Source: Bacteroidaceae bacterium
GTDB lineage: Bacteria; Bacteroidota; Bacteroidia; Bacteroidales; Bacteroidaceae
Assembly: GCA_017619585.1 (NCBI GenBank)
Contig: JAFZSA010000006.1
Coordinates: forward strand, 43,658-107,657
Direction: 5' to 3'
Length of the DNA: 64,000 nucleotides
The notes beneath the pieces were generated by a model that did no database searches, was not told where the DNA came from, and saw nothing but the letters and a program-made list of their open reading frames with translations. A program made the position numbers and the translations under genes. Positions 29,036-36,363 of this stretch are shown here, in pieces (the first letter of the stretch is position 1; the number at the start of each line of letters is the position of its first letter).

Positions 29036-30499
29036 ATGACAAGAAAAAAGAAACAATTACCGATATACGAGGAGGTAGAGATTCAGGATGTTGCAGCTGA
29101 GGGTAAGGCGCTGGTTAGGATTAATGATCTGGTGGTTTTTGTACCCTATGTTGTACCTGGTGATGTGGTGGATCTGAAAGTAACCCGTAAGAAAAACCAT
29201 TATGCTGAGGCTGTTGCAGTTAAGTTCCATAAGTTCAGCCAGCAGAGAGCAGTTCCTTTCTGCGAGCATTTCGGCTTGTGTGGCGGATGTAAGTGGCAGT
29301 GTCTGCCTTATGAAGAGCAGATACGTTACAAACAGAAACAGGTGATGGATAACCTGACGCGCATTGGCAAAGTTGAATTACCTGAATGTTCTCCTATCCT
29401 TGGCAGTAAGAAAACTCAGGAATACCGTAACAAATTGGATTTCGCATGCAGTAACAAACAGTGGCTAACTGAGGAGCAGATGCATGCCGGCGTTCCCTTC
29501 GAGCCAGGAATTGGCTTCCATATTAGTGGAGCTTTCGATAAGGTGCTGCCCATTCAGAAGTGCTGGCTGATGGATAATCTTAATAACGAGGTCAGAAACT
29601 GGCTCTATGACTATGCCCGTACCAACAACCTTACCTTTTATGATTTAAGGGCTCAGCAAGGTTTCTTGCGTGGTATTGTTATGAGGAACTCTCTTTCGGG
29701 CGAGTGGATGATGACAGTACAGTTCGGACCCACAGCTCATGTTGAAGCCAGCAAGGAAGCTGCTGACGAGGAGATTCGTACAGAAAGCCTGTTTGATAAG
29801 GAGGAGGCTCAGAAACTCTTGCAGGCCATGCATGACCAGTTCCCTCAGATCACCAGCCTGATGTATGTCTATAATCCTAAGTGCAATGATACTTTCGGAG
29901 ATTTGGACGTCAAGTGTTTCTGTGGTACTGATCATATCTTTGAACTGATGGAAGACCTTCGTTTCAAGGTCGGTCCCAAGAGTTTCTATCAGACCAATAC
30001 CGAGCAGGCTTATGAATTGTACAAGGTTGCAAGGGATTTTGCAGGACTGACGGGTAGTGAGCTGGTGTATGATTTGTATACTGGAACAGGTACCATTGCC
30101 AACTTTGTGGCCAAGAAGGCCAAGAAGGTGATAGGTATTGAGTATGTGCCAGAGGCTATTGAGGATGCCAAGGTTAACTCGTCCATTAACAACATAGACA
30201 ACACCTTGTTCTATGCCGGCGACATGAAGGATATCCTGAACCGTGAGTTTATTGAGCAACACGGACGCCCGGATATTATCATTACAGATCCTCCACGTGC
30301 CGGCATGCACCAGGATGTTATCGATACCATTCTGTTTGCCGAGCCTAAACGTATAGTCTATGTAAGCTGTAACCCTGCAACTCAGGCTCGTGATCTGCAA
30401 CTTTTAGACGCGGATTACAAGGTAATGAAGATACAACCTGTAGATATGTTCCCGCATACGCAGCATGTAGAGAATGTTGTTCTTTTGGAACGTAGATAA
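29036..30499 (+). CDS. rlmD: 23S rRNA (uracil-5-)-methyltransferase RlmD-type
   Basis: A 487-residue TrmA/RumA-family RNA methyltransferase that would form 5-methyluridine in 23S rRNA. It has an N-terminal TRAM domain (residues 1-65), the 4Fe-4S cysteines in CEHFGLCGGCKWQC (about 76-89), the SAM motif YDLYTGTGTIANF, the DPPRAGMH motif, and the catalytic Cys in VSCNPATQARDL. RlmD is the usual Bacteroidota annotation, but the target uridine cannot be read from sequence. It shares a terminator with the convergent fbp gene. Confidence 0.9.
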   Translation: MTRKKKQLPIYEEVEIQDVAAEGKALVRINDLVVFVPYVVPGDVVDLKVTRKKNHYAEAVAVKFHKFSQQRAVPFCEHFGLCGGCKWQCLPYEEQIRYKQKQVMDNLTRIGKVELPECSPILGSKKTQEYRNKLDFACSNKQWLTEEQMHAGVPFEPGIGFHISGAFDKVLPIQKCWLMDNLNNEVRNWLYDYARTNNLTFYDLRAQQGFLRGIVMRNSLSGEWMMTVQFGPTAHVEASKEAADEEIRTESLFDKEEAQKLLQAMHDQFPQITSLMYVYNPKCNDTFGDLDVKCFCGTDHIFELMEDLRFKVGPKSFYQTNTEQAYELYKVARDFAGLTGSELVYDLYTGTGTIANFVAKKAKKVIGIEYVPEAIEDAKVNSSINNIDNTLFYAGDMKDILNREFIEQHGRPDIIITDPPRAGMHQDVIDTILFAEPKRIVYVSCNPATQARDLQLLDADYKVMKIQPVDMFPHTQHVENVVLLERR

Positions 30500-30512
30500 G
30501 ATACAGAAAATC

Positions 30513-30550
30513 AACGCCTCTCATTTATTTTGTTAATGAGGGGCGTTAAC
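30513..30550. terminator. Bidirectional terminator between rlmD and fbp
   Basis: AACGCCTCTCATT (30513-30525) pairs with AATGAGGGGCGTT (30535-30547) with one G-U pair, followed by AACTTTTATTT on the plus strand. Confidence 0.82.
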
Positions 30551-30552
30551 TT

Positions 30553-32526
30553 TTATTTCTCTTTGATAATTCCGTGCTGATAGGCGTAGAGAAGCTCACG
30601 TAATTCCTTAATCTGACGTTGTAGGATCTCACCTTTGTCAGTGTCTCTTACACGTACTCTCTTTCCTGTCATAACCTCAATCTGTGTACTGCTCTTGATA
30701 TCGGTTTCATTGATGATAGCCTGTCGTGTGCTGGTGAAAGGCTCATGTTGTATCAACAGGAATCCGCGGCTGTGATATACCAGCGTGTATCCTGCAATAC
30801 CTGTTGTGTTATGGTATGCTTTTGCAAATCCTCCGTCTATCACCATCAGACGTCCGTCTGCCTTTATGGGATTCTCTCCTTGTGATGCATGAACGGGTAC
30901 GTGTCCGTTTATAATGTGACGGTTGTTGCCCTTAACGCCGAAGGCATCCAGAATGCTGTCGCATATTTCCGGCTTTTCGCGCAGCTTGTAGTAATTACCT
31001 TTCTCTTCGTGGTGAAGGGATGGGTCTGTCAGAAAGTAGCGTTCAAAGGTGGTCATCTTATCCTTGTCGAACAGAGGACTGTCAGGTCCGCACCATAGAT
31101 ACCAGAAGTAGTCTCTGGCCTTTTGACGTTCTGTTTTGGGAACATCGTTCTGAAAGGCTGTTCTCAGGTACATACCTATGTGATGCAACAAATCTTTTCC
31201 TTTGTATGGCCGGCCATTGACTGTTACCTCTTTCAGGCTTCCGTCAACGTTCAGCGGTATAGATGCATGAAAGAGCAGGTTGCCATTGAATATGCCATAC
31301 ATACAGCCATGCGAGAGTAGGCAGCGGATATGCTTCTGCAGTTTCTCTGATATGCGGAACGAGTGGTGCAGCTTGCCTACCAAATCCTCTTCCTCGGGTG
31401 TCAGATGGTAGGGATCTTTGGCGTCAACGGTGGGGAAGAGTTTGTCTTTCAGTTTATATTCTTTTCTTTCTAAGACATATATACCTTTCTGGTAGTCTAT
31501 GTTTTCCAACGTACCCAGATTGCTCATCTTCCATTCAGGGTATTTCTTTCGCATCTGAGCCTCCAACTTAAACTGGATGATGCTGATGGCCTTGTGCATT
31601 TGTGCTATCAGACGTTTAGTCTTTTCGTCGAGCGGCTTCTCTGTGTGTGGTATGAACTCCTTGCAGGGATCATTGGCGTAAAATTCCATTGCGAAGGTTG
31701 CCAGTGGAAGTAAGTTGATACCATATCCCTCTTCCAGGGTAGCCATATTGCCGAATCTTAAGGAGAGCCTGAGTACATTGGCAATGCAAGGGTCACAACC
31801 TGCTGCGGCTCCCATCCATAGGGCGTCATGGTTGCCCCATTGTATGTCGTAGTTCTCGCGTGTCAGCAGATAATCCATAATGATATGGGCACCTGGACCT
31901 CTGTCGAAGATATCTCCCAGTATATGCAACTGGTCTATGCTTAGTCGCTGTATAACGTTACAGATTGCAGTGATGAAGTTCTGAGCTTGTCCTGTCTGTA
32001 TGATAGTCTCGATGATACGTTGGAAATAAGCTTCCTTATCATCGTCTATGGGATTCTCGTGTAGCAGCTCCTCTATGATATAGGCAAATTGCTTGGGTAG
32101 TGCTTTGCGCACCTTGCTTCTGGTGTACTTGCTGCTTACGGATTGTAGTACTGGAATCAGTCTGAATAGCGTTGTGGCATAGTAAGGGCTCAGGTCGTCG
32201 TCTGTTCGCTCCTTTATCATCTCCAGCTTCTTTTCAGGGTAGTATATAAGGGTGCAAAGCTCGCGTATTTCATGTTCGGTAAGGGTTTGTGCAAAAAGCT
32301 CCTTTACCTTGCGTTTTATGTTTCCGCTGGCATTGCGCAGTATATGCAGGAAAGCCTCGTGTTCGCCGTGAATATCAGCTACAAAGTGTTCCGTCCCTTT
32401 GGGTAGGTTTAGAATGGACTCCAGGTTTATGATTTCTGTGCTGGCGCTTTGACTGTTTGGAAACGTTTGTGAGAGAATTTCCAGTAGTCGCATATCTGCT
32501 TCAATTGCTTTTGAATTCATGCTCAT
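30553..32526 (-). CDS. fbp: Fructose-1,6-bisphosphatase, class III
   Basis: A 657-residue FBPase of the Bacillus type (class III), which dephosphorylates fructose 1,6-bisphosphate in gluconeogenesis. It has calcineurin-like phosphoesterase metal motifs: VADIHGEHEAF near residue 48, GDIFDRGPGAHI, WGNHDALWMGAAAG, and the C-terminal INGHVPVHASQGENP plus DGGFAKAYH. The length fits the family. ATGs at 32526 and 32520 are both possible starts. Its divergent neighbour is a PCMD protein, and a complete promoter lies between them. Confidence 0.95.
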   Translation of the reverse strand: MSMNSKAIEADMRLLEILSQTFPNSQSASTEIINLESILNLPKGTEHFVADIHGEHEAFLHILRNASGNIKRKVKELFAQTLTEHEIRELCTLIYYPEKKLEMIKERTDDDLSPYYATTLFRLIPVLQSVSSKYTRSKVRKALPKQFAYIIEELLHENPIDDDKEAYFQRIIETIIQTGQAQNFITAICNVIQRLSIDQLHILGDIFDRGPGAHIIMDYLLTRENYDIQWGNHDALWMGAAAGCDPCIANVLRLSLRFGNMATLEEGYGINLLPLATFAMEFYANDPCKEFIPHTEKPLDEKTKRLIAQMHKAISIIQFKLEAQMRKKYPEWKMSNLGTLENIDYQKGIYVLERKEYKLKDKLFPTVDAKDPYHLTPEEEDLVGKLHHSFRISEKLQKHIRCLLSHGCMYGIFNGNLLFHASIPLNVDGSLKEVTVNGRPYKGKDLLHHIGMYLRTAFQNDVPKTERQKARDYFWYLWCGPDSPLFDKDKMTTFERYFLTDPSLHHEEKGNYYKLREKPEICDSILDAFGVKGNNRHIINGHVPVHASQGENPIKADGRLMVIDGGFAKAYHNTTGIAGYTLVYHSRGFLLIQHEPFTSTRQAIINETDIKSSTQIEVMTGKRVRVRDTDKGEILQRQIKELRELLYAYQHGIIKEK

Positions 32527-32554
32527 AGATTGAGGTTTCTTTTCTATAACTATA

Positions 32555-32586
32555 CAAAATTACTCCTTTTTTGTGTTTTTTGCAAA
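32555..32586 (-). promoter_or_regulatory. Promoter of fbp
   Basis: On the minus strand TTTG (plus 32583-32586) and TAATTTTG (plus 32555-32562) are separated by 20 bp. Confidence 0.75.
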
Positions 32587-32613
32587 GGATTACGCGTAAA
32601 TTGTGTAACTTTG
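32579..32613 (+). promoter_or_regulatory. Promoter of the PCMD gene
   Basis: TAACTTTG at 32606-32613 is a full -7 match; TTTG at 32579-32582 is 23 bp upstream, slightly long. The -33 regions of this promoter and the fbp promoter overlap. Confidence 0.6.
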
Positions 32614-32640
32614 TCTCCAGAAAGGATAAAAAGATAAAGT

Positions 32641-33591
32641 ATGAAGATTAAATGCCTTCTTTTGGCTCTCTCAATCATTTCTCTAAATGCTTTTTCAGAA
32701 GAAGGGCAGCTAAGCTATAGTAATTTTGATACGTGGATTACACGTTCCATCAAGGAAAGTGTCTTGGTGGGCGGTAACACCCGGACATTGTATGAGGTAG
32801 GACCTACAGGTACATTTAATGGGGCTTATGCCTTTACCAATCAGGGCGGATGTCCTTGGGCAAACAGTAATGTGTATGCCAAGGTTGCCGGCATTGTCAA
32901 GACCAACGTCAGTGTCTATCCTGACACGCACGGAAGCGGTAAGTGTGCAAAACTGTGCACACATATTGTTACTTGTAAGGCTATGGGGGTTGTTAATATT
33001 AGTGTCCTTGCTGCTGGCAGTATGTTTACCGGTACCATGGTTGAACCTGTCACTGGTTCTTCTAATCCCATGTCAAGAATCAGTTTGGGAGTTCCTTTTT
33101 CCAAACGTCCCAAGGCTATACAGTTCGACTACAAGTACTACAACAACGGCAGCAATTCCCGTATCAGGGAAACTGGTTTCAGTAAAACTAAAGTCATACC
33201 TGGCAAGGATATGGGCGGATGTGTTTGTCTTTTGCAGAAACGATGGGAGGATGCAGATGGCAAGATACATGCCTTGCGTGTAGGAACCATGAGGGTTCGT
33301 TTCGACAAGAATACCAAGGGGTGGGTAGAGGCAAAGGAATTCCCCATCCATTATGGTGATATCACCAAGGAAAGCTATTATCGCGACTATATGAACCTCT
33401 TTACTGGCGAACATGTTCTATATGCCATGAACAGCAAGGGCAAGAATGTTCCTATCCTTGAAGAAGGGTGGGCTGATGCCACTGAGACGCCTACTCATCT
33501 GATTGTCAAGTTCGACAGTAGTACGGGTGGCGCCTATATTGGCACAGAAGGTAACACACTTTGGATTGATAACGTAAAATTTGTGTATTGA
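32641..33591 (+). CDS. Secreted PCMD-domain-like protein
   Basis: A 316-residue exported protein with a signal peptide (to about residue 19, LNAFSEE). The body resembles the PCMD domain (putative carbohydrate metabolism domain) of Bacteroidota: YSNFDTWITR at the start, RPKAIQFDYKYYN in the middle and a final strand with GGAYIGTEGNTLWIDNVKFVY reduced here to its ending LWIDNVKFVY. These proteins look like beta-sandwich ligand binders, usually at the cell surface. Its stop overlaps the next start as TGATG, so translation is coupled to the carboxynorspermidine decarboxylase, an unexpected partner for an exported protein. Confidence 0.75.
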   Translation: MKIKCLLLALSIISLNAFSEEGQLSYSNFDTWITRSIKESVLVGGNTRTLYEVGPTGTFNGAYAFTNQGGCPWANSNVYAKVAGIVKTNVSVYPDTHGSGKCAKLCTHIVTCKAMGVVNISVLAAGSMFTGTMVEPVTGSSNPMSRISLGVPFSKRPKAIQFDYKYYNNGSNSRIRETGFSKTKVIPGKDMGGCVCLLQKRWEDADGKIHALRVGTMRVRFDKNTKGWVEAKEFPIHYGDITKESYYRDYMNLFTGEHVLYAMNSKGKNVPILEEGWADATETPTHLIVKFDSSTGGAYIGTEGNTLWIDNVKFVY

Positions 33592-34736
33592 TGACTCCAT
33601 ATTATCTTTTAGAAGAAAAACTGCTACGACGCAATCTGGAATTGATTAAGCATGTTGCAGATACGGCAGGTGTTGAGATAATCCTGGCTTTTAAGGCTTA
33701 TGCTCTTTGGAAGACCTTCCCCGTTTTTCGTGAGTATATCAGTCATACTACGGCCAGCAGTATCAACGAAGCTTTACTGTCATATCGTCATTTTGGTAGC
33801 CTGGCTCATACATACAGCCCTGCGTATACCGAGGAGGATTTTTCTACCATACTGGATTGTAGCGGACATATAACTTTCAATTCTCTTTCGCAGTATCAGC
33901 GTTTCATGCCTATGGTTAAGGCTTATCAGAGACATCCCGTAAGTATAGGCATTAGGGTAAATCCTGAGTATAGCGAAATAGAGACAGAACTTTACAATCC
34001 ATGTGCTCCTGGCAGTCGTTTTGGCGTGTTGGCTGATCAGTTGCCTGATACTTTGCCTGAGGGGATAGAGGGATTCCATTGTCATTGCCATTGCGAGAGT
34101 TCTGCCGAGGCGCTGGCTAACACTCTAGTTCATCTTGAAGAGAAGTTTGGCCGCTGGTTCGGTCAGATCAAGTGGCTTAATCTGGGAGGCGGACATCTCA
34201 TGACTCGTGCCGATTATAATGTTCCTTACCTTATTAATATATTACAGGCACTTAGACAGCGCTATCCTCATCTCAAGATAATACTGGAGCCCGGTAGTGC
34301 CTTTGCCTGGCAGACGGGTCCTTTGGTATCCCATATTGTGGATATCGTAGAGAATCATGGAATACGGACTGCCATTCTCGACGTGTCCTTTACCTGTCAT
34401 ATGCCGGATTGTTTGGAGATGCCTTACCAGCCAGCCGTTCGTGGAGCAGAGTCTTTGCCTGCTGAGGCTGTCAAGACGGCACGTCCTGAGGAGAATGTCT
34501 ACCGTTTGGGTGGAAACAGCTGTCTGAGTGGCGACTATATGGGTAGCTGGAAATTTTCAGAGCCATTAAGGGTGGGGCAGGAGATAATCTTCGAGGATAT
34601 GATTCATTATACCACTGTCAAGACTTGTATGTTTAACGGTATTTCGCACCCTTCAATTGTCTTTGAACGCCTTGATGGAACCCGTGAATTGCTCCGTGAA
34701 TATAATTTTAACGATTATCTTACAAGAATGGATTAA
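33591..34736 (+). CDS. nspC: Carboxynorspermidine decarboxylase
   Basis: A 381-residue fold-type III PLP decarboxylase that makes spermidine (or norspermidine) from its carboxy-precursor, the last step of the aspartate-semialdehyde polyamine route. The PLP lysine is Lys35 in LAFKAYALW, the glycine-rich phosphate loop is LNLGGGH, and the active-site Cys is in NSCLSGDYMGSW. The frame is open from a TTG at 33588, but ATG 33591 matches family starts. It overlaps the PCMD gene by one base. The partner carboxynorspermidine synthase is not in this window. Confidence 0.92.
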   Translation: MTPYYLLEEKLLRRNLELIKHVADTAGVEIILAFKAYALWKTFPVFREYISHTTASSINEALLSYRHFGSLAHTYSPAYTEEDFSTILDCSGHITFNSLSQYQRFMPMVKAYQRHPVSIGIRVNPEYSEIETELYNPCAPGSRFGVLADQLPDTLPEGIEGFHCHCHCESSAEALANTLVHLEEKFGRWFGQIKWLNLGGGHLMTRADYNVPYLINILQALRQRYPHLKIILEPGSAFAWQTGPLVSHIVDIVENHGIRTAILDVSFTCHMPDCLEMPYQPAVRGAESLPAEAVKTARPEENVYRLGGNSCLSGDYMGSWKFSEPLRVGQEIIFEDMIHYTTVKTCMFNGISHPSIVFERLDGTRELLREYNFNDYLTRMD

Positions 34737-34751
34737 AAAGTTGGGGAAATG

Positions 34752-34783
34752 TTTGGCAGTTTCACCAAAATGTTATACCTTTG
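34752..34783 (+). promoter_or_regulatory. Promoter of the tRNA cluster
   Basis: TTTG at 34752-34755 and TACCTTTG at 34776-34783 are separated by 20 bp. The first tRNA begins about 75 nt downstream of the expected start. Confidence 0.75.
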
Positions 34784-34862
34784 CACTCGCAATTCAGGGG
34801 AATTGGTTAAATCCTTAGGGATACGCAATTGAAATATTGAGGAATATCTAAGCAAGTATCCT

Positions 34863-34935
34863 GCGGCAATAGCTCAGTTGGTAGAGCACAACCTTGCCAA
34901 GGTTGGGGTCGCGAGTTCGAGTCTCGTTTGCCGCT
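34863..34935 (+). tRNA. tRNA-Gly (GCC)
   Basis: Complete cloverleaf of 73 nt: acceptor GCGGCAA pairs with TTGCCGC, D-loop AGCTCAGTTGGTAGAGC, anticodon loop with GCC, T-arm GGTTCGAGTC-type (GAGTTCGAGTCTC). CCA is not encoded. It is nearly identical to the second Gly gene in the cluster. Confidence 0.96.
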
Positions 34936-34984
34936 CGCAGAACAAAGTTCTGTAGAGCAAAAAAGAGCTCAAGTTTATTTAGCG

Positions 34985-35009
34985 TCGAGTCTCGTTTGCC
35001 GCTCGCAGA
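34985..35009 (+). repeat. Duplicate of the tRNA-Gly 3' end plus flank
   Basis: A 25-nt exact repeat of the T-arm/acceptor end of the preceding tRNA-Gly and 4-5 bases beyond it, about 60 nt downstream of the gene. It cannot fold as a tRNA. Confidence 0.85.
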
Positions 35010-35039
35010 TTTTAATCTGTGGGAATGGATAACACAAAT

Positions 35040-35121
35040 GCCCAAGTGGCGGAATTGGTAGACGCGCACGTTTCAGGTGCGTGTGCCGCAAGGCGTGCAG
35101 GTTCGAGTCCTGTTTTGGGCA
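35040..35121 (+). tRNA. tRNA-Leu (CAG)
   Basis: A class II tRNA of 82 nt with a long variable arm (GTGCCGCAAGGCGTG region). Acceptor GCCCAAG pairs with TTTGGGC (one G-U); anticodon stem CACGT/GCGTG encloses the loop TTCAGGT, giving anticodon CAG. Confidence 0.95.
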
Positions 35122-35142
35122 CAAGTTCTTAGATATCCTCTC

Positions 35143-35223
35143 GGAGAGGTGGCGGAATGGTAGACGCGCTACTTTGAGGTGGTAGTGCCGCGAGGCGTGG
35201 GAGTTCGAGTCTCCTCCTCTTCA
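35143..35223 (+). tRNA. tRNA-Leu (GAG)
   Basis: A class II tRNA of 81 nt. Acceptor GGAGAGG pairs with CCTCTTC; anticodon stem CTACT/GGTAG with loop TTGAGGT gives anticodon GAG; variable arm TGCCGCGAGGCGTG. Confidence 0.95.
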
Positions 35224-35251
35224 CTCATAATGCGGGAAATGTATTAGACAT

Positions 35252-35324
35252 GCGGCAATAGCTCAGTTGGTAGAGCACAACCTTGCCAAGGTTGGGGTCG
35301 CGAGTTCGAGTCTCGTTTGCCGCT
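35252..35324 (+). tRNA. tRNA-Gly (GCC), second copy
   Basis: The same 73-nt sequence as the first tRNA-Gly of the cluster, with anticodon GCC. It is the last tRNA before the cluster terminator. Confidence 0.96.
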
Positions 35325-35376
35325 CACAGAGCAAAGCTCTGTTGGGCTAAAGAGACTCAAGGTTCTCAAAGTTTTC

Positions 35377-35392
35377 AGTCTCGTTTGCCGCT
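35377..35392 (+). repeat. Second duplicated tRNA-Gly 3' end
   Basis: AGTCTCGTTTGCCGCT repeats the end of the tRNA-Gly gene about 50 nt after it, mirroring the arrangement behind the first Gly copy. Confidence 0.8.
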
Positions 35393-35424
35393 CTTCGTTT
35401 AATCGTTGAACTAAGGTATAGAAA

Positions 35425-35459
35425 AGAGTTGTTACTAATAGTGACAACTCTTTTTTTTT
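35425..35459 (+). terminator. Terminator of the tRNA operon
   Basis: AGAGTTGTTAC pairs with GTGACAACTCT across a 5-nt loop, followed by nine T residues. Confidence 0.92.
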
Positions 35460-35576
35460 GTTCTATAATGTAGAATTATAATCAACTTGTTTATGTATGA
35501 TAATCAACTTAGATAATTTTTTTTGCAAGTTGTTTTTTCGCGGTAATTAGGTTAGTTTTCTTTAATAGGTATTAGA

Positions 35577-35610
35577 AAGAAAAAACTGACTGAACAAAAC
35601 GTTCGGTCAG
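35577..35610 (-). terminator. Terminator of mgsA
   Basis: Minus-strand stem formed by CTGACCGAAC and GTTCAGTCAG (plus 35586-35610), followed on the minus strand by TTTTTCTTTC. Confidence 0.82.
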
Positions 35611-35621
35611 CTCTTCTGTTT

Positions 35622-36098
35622 CTATTTCAGCTTTCTGTTTGCATATTGCTGGATGCATTCCGGTACTATGCGGGAATACGACTCATCACCAAGCAGGGTA
35701 GAGGTAAGCAGCAAGTCGGCTGTTGTACGGTTGGTGGCAAATGCTATGTTGTAGAGCGATGCCAGTCGGCTTAGTGCAGATACGTCGTTCTGGTGGCCTT
35801 GCATGGCCAGGTTGTCGCAGAAGAATATCAGCATGTCTATCTTGCCTTCGGCTATCATAGCGCCAATCTGCTGGTCGCCTCCTAATGGACCGCTCAACAG
35901 TCGTGTTACCTTACCTGTAAAGGGATAATCGGGTTCGTCCTCTGTTCCGCATGCTAACTCACTGATTAGCTTGCCTGTGGTACCAGTTGCATAAAGGTGG
36001 TGTTTTGATAGCAGTTCAGCGTTATAGCCTACCCATTCTATCAGTTCGTTCTTTCTGGAGTCGTGAGCAACAAGTGCGATGTTCAGAATTTCTTTCAT
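35622..36098 (-). CDS. mgsA: Methylglyoxal synthase
   Basis: A 158-residue cytosolic enzyme turning dihydroxyacetone phosphate into methylglyoxal plus phosphate. It has IALVAHD with the first active-site Asp, TGTTGKLI for phosphate binding, SGPLGGDQQIGA with the catalytic base Asp, and HQNDVSALSRLA carrying the conserved His and Asp (E. coli has HDPDV). The frame is open up to 36176, but ATG 36098 is preceded by a rare clear Shine-Dalgarno (AAAGGAG, 8 nt upstream) and aligns with the E. coli protein start. Confidence 0.93.
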   Translation of the reverse strand: MKEILNIALVAHDSRKNELIEWVGYNAELLSKHHLYATGTTGKLISELACGTEDEPDYPFTGKVTRLLSGPLGGDQQIGAMIAEGKIDMLIFFCDNLAMQGHQNDVSALSRLASLYNIAFATNRTTADLLLTSTLLGDESYSRIVPECIQQYANRKLK

Positions 36099-36173
36099 AA
36101 TTAACTCCTTTCTTCTTAAATTAAAAACAATCTTTTTACTCTTGTGGTACGGTGTACCTTTTGTTATCCGCTG

Positions 36174-36181
36174 CAAAGGTA
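36174..36181 (-). promoter_or_regulatory. Probable -7 box of mgsA
   Basis: TACCTTTG on the minus strand; no -33 TTG at the ideal distance. It would give a leader of about 70 nt. Confidence 0.45.
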
Positions 36182-36279
36182 CGTCTATTTTGTAAAATTT
36201 ATTCTAGGAATTCTTCTGCTTTTGTATATTTGGTGCTGTTTTCTTGCCTTAAGTCAAGTTTGTGTGGTGTTAAGGTAAA

Positions 36280-36313
36280 GAAAAAAGCCCCAGCTTCGCA
36301 GCTGAGGCTTTTC
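36280..36313 (-). terminator. Terminator of the DASS transporter gene
   Basis: Stem AAGCCTCAGCT / AGCTGGGGCTT around a 4-nt GCGA loop, followed on the minus strand by TTTTTTC. Confidence 0.88.
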
Positions 36314-36363
36314 AAATGTTAATAAAATATGCAGATAGTAATAAGTGTCTTATTTTAGTGTGA

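Noticed and set aside
29645..30400. Minus-strand frame of 251 codons opposite rlmD
   Set aside because: The plus-strand gene has all RlmD motifs; the opposite frame shows none and lacks start signals.
34863..35400. Integrated mobile element at the tRNA-Gly sites
   Set aside because: The repeats are only 50-60 nt from the gene ends and enclose no gene or integrase.
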